Shown here piece after piece: positions 1-12,200 of a DNA stretch of 64,000 nt. The notes under the pieces were generated by a model. That model ran no database searches. It saw nothing but the letters and a program-made list of their open reading frames with translations, and had not been told where the DNA came from. Made by a program: the position numbers and the translations under genes. The DNA lies in the NCBI GenBank assembly GCA_964036275.1, contig CAXIWQ010000216.1, positions 1 through 64,000 on the forward strand, written 5' to 3'. This DNA is from Litoditis marina (Eukaryota; Nematoda; Chromadorea; Rhabditida; Rhabditidae). Each line of letters starts with the position of its first letter. Within the stretch, counting starts at the first letter, position 1.

Positions 1-100
1 ACACTTGATAGCCGTATAAGCTTTTTTTCTGTAGCTGCAAGCCACAGAGTCAATAACCGCGTCAATTCGTACTTTGTGGTTGTGCACCACAGAATATATT

Positions 101-3100
101 GTCGTCTTAGGTTCTTGTAGCTGTGAGCAACACACTTGGTAGCCGTATAAGCTTTTTTTGTAGCTGCAAGCCACAGAGTCAATAACCGCGTTAATTCGTA
201 CTTTCTGGTTGTGCACCACAGGAAAGATAGTTGTATCAAGTTTTTGTAGCTGGGAGCAACAGATTTGGTAGCCGTATGAACTGTTCTCTGTAACTGCAAG
301 CCAAAGATTCGATAACAGCGTTAATTCGTACTTTGTGGTTGTGCACCACAGAATAGATTGTCGTATAAGGTTTTTGTAGCTGGGAGCAACAGACTTGATA
401 GCCGTGTAAATTTTTTTCTGTAGCTGCAAGCCAAAGAGTCGATAACCGCGTTAATTCATATTTCGTGGCTGTGCGCCACAGAATAGATAGTCGTATTAGG
501 TTTTTGTAGCTGGCAGCAACAGACTTGATAGCCGTATGAACTGTTTTCTGTAAATGCAAGCCAAAGAGTCGATAACCGCGTAAATTCGTATTTCGTGGCT
601 GTGCGCCACAGAATAGATAGTCGTATTACTTTCTTGTAGCTGGGAGCAACAGACTTGATATTTGTATAAACCTTTTTTTCTGTAGCTGCAAGGCAAAGAG
701 TCAATAACCGCGTTAATTCGTCTTTTGTGGATGTGCGCCACAGAATATTCAGTCGTATTAAGTTCTTGTAGCTGTTAGCAACACACTTGATAGCCGTATA
801 AGCTTTTTTTCTGTAGCTGCAAGCCACAGAGTCAATAACCGCGTCAATTCGTACTTTGTGGTTGTGCACCACAGAATAGATTGTCGTATTAGGTTTTTGT
901 AGCTGGGAGCAACAGACTTGATAGCCGTATAAACTTTTTTCTGTAGCTGCAAGGCAAAGAGTCAATAACCGCGTTAATTTGTCTTTTGTGGCTGTGCGCC
1001 ACAGAATATAAAGTCGTATTAGGTTTTTGTAGCTGGGAGCAACAGACTTGATAGCCGTATAAACTTTTTTCTGTAGCTGCAAGGCAAAGAGTCAATAACT
1101 GCGTTAATTTGTCTTTTGTGGCTGTACGCCACAGAATATATAGTCGTCTTAGGTTCTTGTAGCTGTGAGCAACACACTTGGTAGCCGTATAAGCTTTTTT
1201 TTTGTAGCTGCAAGCCACAGAGTCAATAACCGCGTTAATTCGTACTTTCTGGTTGTGCACCACAGGAAAGATAGTTGTATTAAGTTTTTGTAGCTGGGAG
1301 CAACAGATTTGATAGCCGTATGAACTGTTCTCTGTAACTGCTAGCCAAAGATTCGATACCAGCGTTAATTCGTACTTTGTGGTTGTGCACCACAGAATAG
1401 ATTGTCGTATTAGGTTTTTGTAGCTGGGAGCAACAGACTTGATAGCCGTATAAACTTTTTTCTGTAGCTGCAAGGCAAAGAGTCAATAACCGCGTTAATT
1501 TGTCTTTTGTGGCTGTGCGCCACAGAATATAAAGTCGTATTAGGTTTTTGTAGCTGGGAGCAACAGACTTGATAGCCGTATAAACTTTTTTCTGTAGCTG
1601 CGAGGTAAAGAGTCAATAACCGCGTTAATTTGTCTTTTGTGGCTGTGCGCCACAGAATATATAGTCGTCTTAGGTTCTTGTAGCTGTGAGCAACACACTT
1701 GGTAGCCGTATAAGCTTTTTTTGTAGCTGCAAGCCACAGAGTCAATAACCGCGTTAATTCGTACTTTCTGGTTGTGCACCACAGGAAAGATAGTTGTATT
1801 AAGTTTTTGTAGCTGGGAGCAACAGATTTGGTAGCCGTATGAACTGTTCTCTGTAACTGCAAGCCAAAGATTCGATAACAGCGTTAATTCGTATTTCGTG
1901 GCTGTGCGCCACAGAATAGATAGTCGTATAAGGTTTTTGTAGCTGGGAGCAACAGACTTGATAGCCGTGTAAATTTTTTTCTGTAGCTGCAAGCCAAAGA
2001 GTCGATAACCGCGTTAATTCATATTTCGTGGCTGTGCGCCACAGAATAGATAGTCGTATTAGGTTTTTGTAGCTGGCAGCAACAGACTTGATAGCCGTAT
2101 GAACTGTTTTCTGTAAATGCAAGCCAAAGAGTCGATAACCGCGTAAATTCGTATTTCGTGGCTGTGCGCCACAGAATAGATAGTCGTATTACTTTCTTGT
2201 AGCTGGGAGCAACAGACTTGATATTTGTATAAACCTTTTTTTCTGTAGCTGCAAGGCAAAGAGTCAATAACCGCGTTAATTCGTCTTTTGTGGATGTGCG
2301 CCACAGAATATTCAGTCGTATTAAGTTCTTGTAGCTGTTAGCAACACACTTGATAGCCGTATAAGCTTTTTTTCTGTAGCTGCAAGCCACAGAGTCAATA
2401 ACCGCGTCAATTCGTACTTTGTGGTTGTGCACCACAGAATAGATTGTCGTATTAGGTTTTTGTAGCTGGGAGCAACAGACTTGATAGCCGTATAAACTTT
2501 TTTCTGTAGCTGCAAGGCAAAGAGTCAATAACCGCGTTAATTTGTCTTTTGTGGCTGTGCGCCACAGAATATAAAGTCGTATTAGGTTTTTGTAGCTGGG
2601 AGCAACAGACTTGATAGCCGTATAAACTTTTTTCTGTAGCTGCAAGGCAAAGAGTCAATAACCGCGTTAATTTGTCTTCTGTGGCAGTACGCCACAGAAT
2701 ATATAGTCGTCTTAGGTTCTTGTAGCTGTGAGCAACACACTTGGTAGCCGTATAAGCTTTTTTTTGTAGCTGCAAGCCACAGAGTCAATAACCGCGTTAA
2801 TTCGTACTTTCTAGTTGTGCACCACAGGAAAGATAGTTGTATTAAGTTTTTGTAGCTGGGAGCAACAGATTTGATAGCCGTATGAACTGTTCTCTGTAAC
2901 TGCTAGCCAAAGATTCGATACCAGCGTTAATTCGTACTTTGTGGTTGTGCACCACAGAATAGATTGTCGTATTAGGTTTTTGTAGCTGGGAGCAACAGAC
3001 TTGATAGCCGTATAAACTTTTTTCTGTAGCTGCAAGGCAAAGAGTCAATAACCGCGTTAATTTGTCTTTTGTGGCTGTGCGCCACAGAATATAAAGTCGT

Positions 3101-3753
3101 ATTAGGTTTTTGTAGCTGGGAGCAACAGACTTGATAGCCGTATAAACTTTTTTCTGTAGCTGCGAGGCAAAGAGTCAATAACCGCGTTAATTTGTCTTTT
3201 GTGGCTGTGCGCCACAGAATATATAGTCGTCTTAGGTTCTTGTAGCTGTGAGCAACACACTTGGTAGCCGTATAAGCTTTTTTTGTAGCTGCAAGCCACA
3301 GAGTCAATAACCGCGTTAATTCGTACTTTCTGGTTGTGCACCACAGGAAAGATAGTTGTATTAAGTTTTTGTAGCTGGGAGCAACAGATTTGGTAGCCGT
3401 ATGAACTGTTCTCTGTAACTGCAAGCCAAAGATTCGATAACAGCGTTAATTCGTTTTTTGTGGTTGTGCACCACAGAATAGATTGTCGTATAAGGTTTTT
3501 GTAGCTGGGAGCAACAGACTTGATAGCCGTGTAAATTTTTTTCTGTAGCTGCAAGCCAAAGAGTCGATAACCGCGTTAATTCATATTTCGTGGCTGTGCG
3601 CCACAGAATAGATAGTCGTATTAGGTTTTTGTAGCTGGCAGCAACAGACTTGATAGCCGTATGAACTGTTTTCTGTAAATGCAAGCCAAAGAGTCGATAA
3701 CCGCGTAAATTCGTATTTCGTGGCTGTGCGCCACAGAATAGATAGTCGTATTA
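101..3753 (-). repeat. Higher-order repeat, 1,563-bp unit (12 monomers), 2.3 copies
   Basis: Sequence from 101 recurs at 1664 (offset 1,563) and again at 3226 (offset 1,562). The third copy stops matching at 3754, where the second copy reads TTACTTTC and the third TTAGGTTT. Twelve monomers of 130.25 bp account for the unit length. Copies differ by scattered substitutions, small poly-T length changes and one clustered patch in copy 2 (1894-1922). Left of 101 the match to the next unit breaks down, so the first boundary lies inside the window. Boundaries were placed by eye. Confidence 0.88.
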
Positions 3754-4607
3754 GGTTTTTGTAGCTGGGAGCAACAGACTTGATAGCCGTATAAACTTTT
3801 TTCTGTAGCTGCAAGGCAAAGAGTCAATAACCGCGTTAATTTGTCTTTTGTGGCTGTGCGCCACAGAATATTAAGTCGTATTAGGTTTTTGTAGCTGGGA
3901 GCAACAGACTTGATAGCCGTATGATTTTTTTTTCTGTAGCTGCAAGGCAAAGATTCAATAACCGCGTTAATTCGTACTTTTTGGCTGTGCGCCACAGAAT
4001 AGATTGTCGTATTAGGTTTTTGTAGCTGGGAGCAATAGATTCGATAGCCGTATGAACTGTTCTCTGTAGCTGCAAGGCAAAGAGTCAATAACCGCGTTAA
4101 TTTGTTTTTTGTGGCTGTGCGCCACAGAATATATAGTCGTCTTAGGTTCTTGTAGCTGTGAGCAACACACTTGGTAGCCGTATAAGCTTTTTTTTGTAGC
4201 TGCAAGCCACAGAGTCAATAACCGCGTTAATTCGTACTTTCTGGTTGTGCACCACAGGAAAGATAGTTGTATTAAGTTGTTGTAGCTGGGAGCAACAGAT
4301 TTGATAGCCGTATGAACTGTTCTCTGTAACTGCAAGCCAAAGATTCGATAACAGCGTTAATTCGTACTTTGTGGTTGTGCACCACAGAATAGATTGTCGT
4401 ATAAGGTTTTTGTAGCTGGGAGCAACAGACTTGATAGCCGTGTAAATTTTTTTCTGTAGCTGCAAGCCAAAGAGTCGATAACCGCGTTAATTCATATTTC
4501 GTGGCTGTGCGCCACAGAATAGATAGTCGTATTAGGTTTTTGTAGCTGGGAGCAACAGACTTGATAGCCGTATGAACTGTTCTCTGTAACTGCAAGCCAA
4601 AGAGTCG
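3754..4607 (-). repeat. Left-arm satellite, partial older copy of the 1,563-bp unit
   Basis: These are satellite monomers outside the clean HOR. From about 4100 to 4600 the order of variants again follows that seen at about 3185-3690 (offset about 910 bp, seven monomers), with more differences than between the main HOR copies. The segment ends at the inversion junction. Nothing but satellite is seen. Confidence 0.75.
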
Positions 4608-4630
4608 CTGTGGCTTGCAGCTACAGAAAA
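4582..4630. other. Head-to-head satellite inversion junction
   Basis: Up to 4607 the sequence reads as minus-strand satellite (ending GCAAGCCAAAGAGTCG). From 4608 it reads as plus-strand satellite (starting CTGTGGCTTGCAGC). The flanks are nearly complementary: CTGTAACTGCAAGCC at 4584-4598 pairs with GGCTTGCAGCTACAG at 4612-4626 with a single mismatch, leaving a loop of about 13 nt. The canonical strands diverge from this point. No insertion or filler is visible. It could be a true inversion, the product of a foldback, or an assembly join. The sequence alone cannot decide. Confidence 0.9.
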
Positions 4631-7600
4631 AAAGCTTATACGGCTACCAAGTGTGTTGCTCACAGCTACAAGAACCTTAGACGACTATAAATTCTGTGGC
4701 GCACAGCCACAAAAGACAAATTAACGCGGTTATTGACTCTTTGCCTGGCAGCTACAGAAAAAAAAATCATACGGCTATCAAGTCTGTTGCTCCCAGCTAC
4801 AAAAACCTAATACGACTTTATATTCTGTGGCGCACAGCCACAAAAGACAAATTAACGCGGTTATTGACTCTTTGCCTGGCAGCTACAGAAAAAAGTTTAT
4901 ACGGCTATCAAGTCTGTGGCTCCCAGCTACAAAAACCTAATACGACTATCTATTCTGTGGCGCACAGCCACGAAATACGAATTAACGCGGTTATCGACTC
5001 TTTGGCTTGCAGCTACAGAAAAAAGTTTACACGGCTATCAAGTATGTTGCTCCCAGCTACAAAAACCTAATACGACAATCTATTCTGTGGTGCACAACCA
5101 CAAAGTACGAATTGACGCGGTTATTGACTCTGTGGCTGGCTTGCAGCTACAGAAAAAAAGCTTATACGGCTATCAAGTGTGTTGCTCACAGCTACAAGAA
5201 CCTAATACGACTGAATATTCTGTGGCGCACAGCCACAAAAGACAAATTAACGCGGTTATTGACTCTTTGCCTTGCAGCTACAGAGAACAGTTCATACGGC
5301 TATCAAATCTGTTGCTCCCAGCTACAAAAACCTAATACGACTTTATATTCTGTGGCGCACAGCCACAAAAGACAAATTAACGCGGTTATTGACTCTTTGC
5401 CTGGCAGCTACAGAAAAAAGTTCATACGGCTATCAAGTCTGTGGCTCCCAGCTACAAAAACCTAATACGACTATCTATTCTGTGGCGCACAGCCACAAAA
5501 TACGAATTGACGCGGTTATCGACTCATTGGCTTGCAGCTACAGAAAAAAGTTTATACGGCTATCAAGTCTGTTGCTCCCAGCTACAAAAACCTAATACGA
5601 CAATCTATTTTGTGGCGCACAGCCACAAAATACGAATTAACGCGGTTATCGACTCTTTGGCTTGCATTTACAGAGAACAGTTCATACGGCTATCAAATCT
5701 GTTGCTCCCAGCTACAAAAACTTAATACGACTATCTCTTCTGTGGCGCACAGCCACGAAATACGAATTAACGCGGTTATCGACTCTTTGGCTTGCAGCTA
5801 CAGAAAAAAGTTTACACGGCTATCAAGTATGTTGCTCCCAGCTACAAAAACCTAATACGACAATCTATTCTGTGGTGCACAACCACAAAGTACGAATTGA
5901 CGCGGTTATTGACTCTGTGGCTTGCAGCTACAGAAAAAAAGCTTATACGGCTATCAAGTGTGTTGCTCACAGCTACAAGAACCTAATACGACTGAATATT
6001 CTGTGGCGCACAGCCACAAAAGACAAATTAACGCGGTTATTGACTCTTTGCCTTGCAGCTACAGAGAAAAGTTCATACGGCTATCAAATCTGTTGCTCCC
6101 AGCTACAAAAACCTAATACGACAATCTATTCTGTGGCGCACAGCCACAAAATACGAATTAACGCGGTTATGGACTCTTTGCCTTGCAGCTACAGAAAAAA
6201 AATCATACGGCTATCAAGTCTGTTGCTCCCAGCTACAAAAACCTAATACGACTTTATATTCTGTGGCGCACAGCCACAAAAGACAAATTAACGCGGTTAT
6301 TGACTATTTGCCTTGCAGCTACAGAAAAAAGTTTATACGGCTATCAAGTCTGTTGCTCCCAGCTACAAAAACCTAATACGACTATCTATTCTGTGGCGCA
6401 CAGCCACGAAATACGAATTGACGCGGTTATCGACTCATTGGCTTGCAGCTACAGAAAAAAGTTTATACGGCTAGCAAGTCTGTTGCTCCCAGCTACAAAA
6501 ACCTAATACGACAATCTATTCTGTGGCGCACAGCCACAAAATACGAATTAACGCGGTTATCGACTCTCTGGCTTGCAGCTACAGAAAAAAAGCTTATACG
6601 GCTACCAAGTGTGTTGCTCACAGCTACAAGAACCTTAGACGACTATAAATTCTGTGGCGCACAGCCACAAAATACATCAACGCGGTTATTGACTCTTTGC
6701 CTTGCAGCTACTGAAAAAAAATCATACGGCTATCAAGTCTGTTGCTCCCAGCTACAAAAACCTAATACGACTTTATATTCTGTGGCGCACAGCCACAAAA
6801 GACAAATTAACGCGGTTATTGACTCTTTGCCTTGCAGCTACAGAGAACAGTTCATACGGCTATCAAGTCTGTTGCTCCCAGCTACAAAAACCTAATACGA
6901 CTTTATATTCTGTGGCGCACAGCCACAAAAGACAAATTAACGCGGTTATTGACTATTTGCCTTGCAGCTACAGAAAAAAGTTTATACGGCTATCAAGTCT
7001 GTTGCTCCCAGCTACAAAAACCTAATACGACTATCTACTCTGTGGCGCACAGCCACGAAATACGAATTGACGCGGTTATCGACTCATTGGCTTGCAGCTA
7101 CAGAAAAAAGTTTATACGGCTATCAAGTATGTTGCTCCCAGCTACAAAAACCTAATACGACAATCTATTCTGTGGTGCACAACCACAAAGTACGAATTGA
7201 CGCGGTTATTGACTCTGTGGCTTGCAGCTACAGAAAAAAAAAGCTTATACGGCTATCAAGTGTGTTGCTCACAGCTACAAGAACCTAATACGACTGAATA
7301 TTCTGTGGCGCACAGCCACAAAAGACAAATTAACGCGGTTATTGACTGTTTGCCTTGCAGCTACAGAGAACAGTTCATACGGCTATCAAATCTGTTGCTC
7401 CCAGCTACAAAAACCTAATACGACAATCTATTCTGTGGCGCACAGCCACAAAATACGAATTAACGCGGTTATTGACTCTTTGCCTTGCAGCTACAGAAAA
7501 AAAAATCATACGGCTATCAAGTCTGTTGCTCCCAGCTACAAAAACCTAATACGACTTTATATTCTGTGGCGCACAGCCACAAAAGACAAATTAACGCGGT

Positions 7601-8567
7601 TATTGACTATTTACCTTGCAGCTACAGAAAAAAGTTTATACGGCTATCAAGTCTGTTGCTCCCAGCTACAAAAACCTAATACGACTATCTATTCTGTGGC
7701 GCACAGCCACGAAATACGAATTGACGCGGTTATCGACTCATTGGCTTGCAGCTACAGAAAAAAGTTTATACGGCTATCAAGTCTGTTGCTCCCAGCTACA
7801 AAAACCTAATACGACAATCTATTCTGTGGCGCACAGCCACAAAATACGAATTAACGCGGTTATCGACTCTCTGGCTTGCAGCTACAGAAAAAAAGCTTAT
7901 ACGGCTACCAAGTGTGTTGCTCACAGCTACAAGAACCTTAGACGACTATAAATTCTGTGGCGCACAGCCACAAAATACATCAACGCGGTTATTGACTCTT
8001 TGCCTTGCAGCTACAGAAAAAAAATCATACGGCTATCAAGTCTGTTGCTCCCAGCTACAAAAACCTAATACGACTTTATATTCTGTGGCGCACAGCCACA
8101 AAAGACAAATTAACGCGGTTATTGACTACCTGCCTGGCAGCTACAGAGAACAGTTCATACGGCTATCAAATCTGTTGCTCCCAGCTACAAAAACTTAATA
8201 CGACTATCTCTTCTGTGGCGCACAGCCACGAAATACGAATTAACGCGGTTATCGACTCTTTGGCTTGCAGCTACAGAAAAAAGTTTACACGGCTATCAAG
8301 TATGTTGCTCCCAGCTACAAAAACCTAGTACGACAATCTATTCTGTGGTGCACAACCACAAAGTACGAATTGACGCGGTTATTGACTCTGTGGCTTGCAG
8401 CTACAGAAAAAAGCTTATACGGCTATCAAGTGTGTTGCTCACAGCTACAAGAACCTAATACGACTGAATATTCTGTGGCGCACAGCCACAAAAGACAAAT
8501 TAACGCGGTTATTGACTCTTTGCCTTGCAGCTACAGAGAATAGTTCATACGGCTATCAAATCTGTTG
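4608..8567 (+). repeat. Satellite next to the inversion, with a ~1,303-bp unit
   Basis: Between the junction and the first large HOR, monomer variants are mixed. A ten-monomer unit repeats between about 5800 and 8160: landmark monomers at 5792, 6443 and 6702 recur at 7092, 7746 and 8005 (offsets 1,300-1,303). The match fades near 8160. A shortened variant reading TACATCAACGCGG instead of TACGAATTAACGCGG marks equivalent places at about 6673 and 7976. At about 5130 a monomer reads CTGTGGCTGGCTTGCAG, a 4-bp local duplication. No gene is present. Confidence 0.75.
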
Positions 8568-9220
8568 CTCCCAGCTACAAAAACCTAATACGACAATCTG
8601 TTCTGTGGCGCACAGCCACAAAATACGAATTAACGCGGTTATTGACTCTTTGCCTTGCAGCTACAGAATAAAAATCATACGGCTATCAAGTCTGTTGCTC
8701 CCAGCTACAAAAACCTAATACGACTATCTCTTCTGTGGCGCACAGCCACGAAATACGAATTAACGCGGTTATCGACTCTTTGGCTTGCAGCTACAGAAAA
8801 AAAGCTTATACGGCTATCAAGTGTGTTGCTCACAGCTACAAGAACCTAATACGACTGAATATTCTGTGGTGCACAACCACAAAGTACGAATTGACGCGGT
8901 TATTGACTCTGTGGCTTGCAGCTACAGAAAAAAAGCTTATACGGCTATCAAGTGTGTTGCTCACAGCTACAAGAACCTAATACGACTGAATATTCTGTGG
9001 CGCACAGCCACAAAAGACAAATTAACGCGGTTATTGACTCTCTGCCTTGCAGCTACAGAGAACAGTTCATACGGCTATCAAATCTGTTGCTCCCAGCTAC
9101 AAAAACCTATTACGACTATCTCTTCTGTGGCGCACAGCCACGAAATACGAATTTACGCGGTTATCGACTCTTTGGCTTGCATTTACAAAAAACAGTTCAT
9201 ACGGCTACCAAGTGTGTTGC

Positions 9221-9240
9221 TCACAGCTAGCAGCTACAGA
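9221..9240 (+). other. Truncated monomer scar 1 (also ~12131, ~14837, ~17746)
   Basis: The monomer reads TCACAGCTAGCAGCTACAGA. The normal path from CACAGCTACAAGAAC through to CTTTGCCTTGCAGCTACAG is missing, a deletion of roughly 80 bp. Left and right ends share AGCTA/CAGCTA, so a short-homology deletion is likely. The identical scar occurs four times, at two positions in each copy of the 5,615-bp unit. It arose once and was copied at least twice. Confidence 0.8.
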
Positions 9241-12200
9241 AAAAAATCATACGGCTATCAAGTCTGTTGCTCCCAGCTACAAAAACCTAATACGACTTTA
9301 TATTCTGTGGCGCACAGCCACAAAAGACAAATTAACGCGGTTATTGACTCTTTGCCTGGCAGCTACAGAAAAAAGTTTATACGGCTATCAAGTCTGTTGC
9401 TCCCAGCTACAAAAACCTAATACGACAATCTATTCTGTGGCGCACAGCCACAAAATACGAATTAACGCGGTTATCGACTCTTTGGCTTGCATTTACAGAG
9501 AACAGTTCATACGGCTATCAAATCTGTTGCTCCCAGCTACAAAAACTTAATACGACTATCTCTTCTGTGGCGCACAGCCACGAAATACGAATTAACGCGG
9601 TTATCGACTCTTTGGCTTGCAGCTACAGAAAAAAGTTTACACGGCTATCAAGTATGTTGCTCCCAGCTACAAAAACCTAATACGACAATCTATTCTGTGG
9701 CGCACAGCCACAAAATACGAATTAACGCGGTTATTGAATCTTTGCCTTGCAGCTACAGAAAAAAAATCATACGGCTATCAAGTCTGTTGCTCCCAGCTAC
9801 AAAAACCTAATACGACTTTATATTCTGTGGCGCACAGCCACAAAAGACAAATTAACGCGGTTATTGACTCTTTGCCTTGCAGCTACAGAAAAAGTTTATA
9901 CGGCTATCAAGTCTGTTGCTCCCAGCTACAAAAACCTAATACGACTATCTATTCTGTGGCGCACAGCCACGAAATACGAATTGACGCGGTTATCGACTCA
10001 TTGGCTTGCAGCTACAGAAAAAAGTTTATACGGCTATCAAGTCAGTTGCTCCCAGCTACAAAAACCTAATACGACAATTTATTCTGTGGCGCACAGCCAC
10101 AAAATACGAATTAACGCGGTTATCGACTCTTTGGCTTGCAGCTACAGAAAAAAAGCTTATACGGCTACCAAGTGTGTTGCTCACAGCTACAAAAACCTTA
10201 GACGACTATAAATTCTGTGGCGCACAGCCACAAAAAACATCAACGCGGTTATTGACTCTTTGCCTTGCAGCTACAGAAAAAAAAATCATACGGCTATCAA
10301 GTCTGTTGCTCCCAGCTACAAAAACCTAATACGACTTTATATTCTGTGGCGCACAGCCACAAAAGACAAATTAACGCGGTTATTGACTCTTTGCCTGGCA
10401 GCTACAGAAAAAAGTTTATACGGCTATCAAGTCTGTTGCTCCCAGCTACAAAAACCTAATACGACAATCTATTCTGTGGCGCACAGCCACAAAATACGAA
10501 TTAACGCGGTTATCGACTCTTTGGCTTGCAGTTACAGAAAAAGTTTATACGGCTATCAAGTCTGTTGCTCCCAGCTACAAAAACCTAATACGACAATCTA
10601 TTCTGTGGCGCACAGCCACAAAATACGAATTAACGCGGTTATCGACTCTCTGGCTTGCAGCTACAGAAAAAAAGCTTATACGGCTACCAAGTGTGTTGCT
10701 CACAGCTACAAGAACCTTAGACGACTATAAATTCTGTGGCGCACAGCCACAAAATACATCAACGCGGTTATCGACTCTCTGGCTTGCAGCTACAGAAAAA
10801 AAGCTTATACGGCTACCAAGTGTGTTGCTCACAGTTACAAGAACCTTAGACGACTATAAATTCTGTGGCGCACAGCCACAAAATACATCAACGCGGTTAT
10901 TGACTCTTTGCCTTGCAGCTACAGAAAAAAAATCATACGGCTATCAAGCCTGTTGCTCCCAGCTACAAAAACTTAATACGACTTTATATTCTGTGGCGCA
11001 CAGCCACAAAAGACAAATTAACGCGGTTATTGACTATCTGCCTGGCAGCTACAGAGAACAGTGCATACGGCTATCAAATCTGTTGCTCCCAGCTACAAAA
11101 ACTTAATACGACTATCTCTTCTGTGGCGCACAGCCACGAAATACGAATTAACGCGGTTATCGACTCTTTGGCTTGCAGCTACAGAAAAAAGTTTACACGG
11201 CTATCAAGTATGTTGCTCCCAGCTACAAAAACCTAATACGACAATCTATTCTGTGGTGCACAACCACAAAGTACGAATTGACGCGGTTATTGACTCTGTG
11301 GCTTGCAGCTACAGAAAAAAAGCTTATACGGCTATCAAGTGTGTTGCTCACAGCTACAAGAACCTAATACGACTGAATATTCTGTGGCGCACAGCCACAA
11401 AAGACAAATTAACGCGGTTATTGACTCTTTGCCTTGCAGCTACAGAGAACAGTTCATACGGCTATCAAATCTGTTGCTCCCAGCTACAAAAACCTAATAC
11501 GACAATCTATTCTGTGGCGCACAGCCACAAAATACGAATTAACGCGGTTATTGACTCTTTGCCTTGCAGCTACAGAAAAAAAATCATACGGCTATCAAGT
11601 CTGTTGCTCCCAGCTACAAAAACCTAATACGACTATCTCTTCTGTGGCGCACAGCCACGAAATACGAATTAACGCGGTTATCGACTCTTTGGCTTGCAGC
11701 TACAGAAAAAAGTTTACACGGCTATCAAGTATGTTGCTCCCAGCTACAAAAACCTAATACGACAATCTATTCTGTGGTGCACAACCACAAAGTACGAATT
11801 GACGCGGTTATTGACTCTGTGGCTTGCAGCTACAGAAAAAAAGCTTATACGGCTATCAAGTGTGTTGCTCACAGCTACAAGAACCTAATACGACTGAATA
11901 TTCTGTGGCGCACAGCCACAAAAGACAAATTAACGCGGTTATTGACTCTCTGCCTTGCAGCTACAGAGAACAGTTCATACGGCTATCAAATCTGTTGCTC
12001 CCAGCTACAAAAACCTATTACGACTATCTCTTCTGTGGCGCACAGCCACGAAATACGAATTTACGCGGTTATCGACTCTTTGGCTTGCATTTACAAAAAA
12101 CAGTTCATACGGCTACCAAGTGTGTTGCTCACAGCTAGCAGCTACAGAAAAAAAATCATACGGCTATCAAGTCTGTTGCTCCCAGCTACAAAAACCTAAT

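Larger units (their letters stand above)
1..4607 (-). repeat. 130-bp satellite array, inverted left arm
   Basis: This is a continuous head-to-tail run of about 35 monomers of 130-131 bp whose canonical strand (the one reading GGCTTGCAGCTACAG) is the minus strand. On the plus strand it shows as recurring CTGTAGCTGCAAGCC, GTGCGCCACAG and TTGTAGCTGGGAGCAAC blocks in fixed order and spacing. The same monomer variants occur in the plus-strand arm, so this is the same family inverted and not a second satellite. There is no gene and no non-satellite insertion in it. The window edge cuts the array, so its left limit is unknown. Confidence 0.97.

Noticed and set aside
4608..8567. CENP-B box (NTTCGNNNNANNCGGGN)
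   Set aside because: ATTCG and CGCGG words occur, but not in the required order and spacing on either strand in the monomers I checked.
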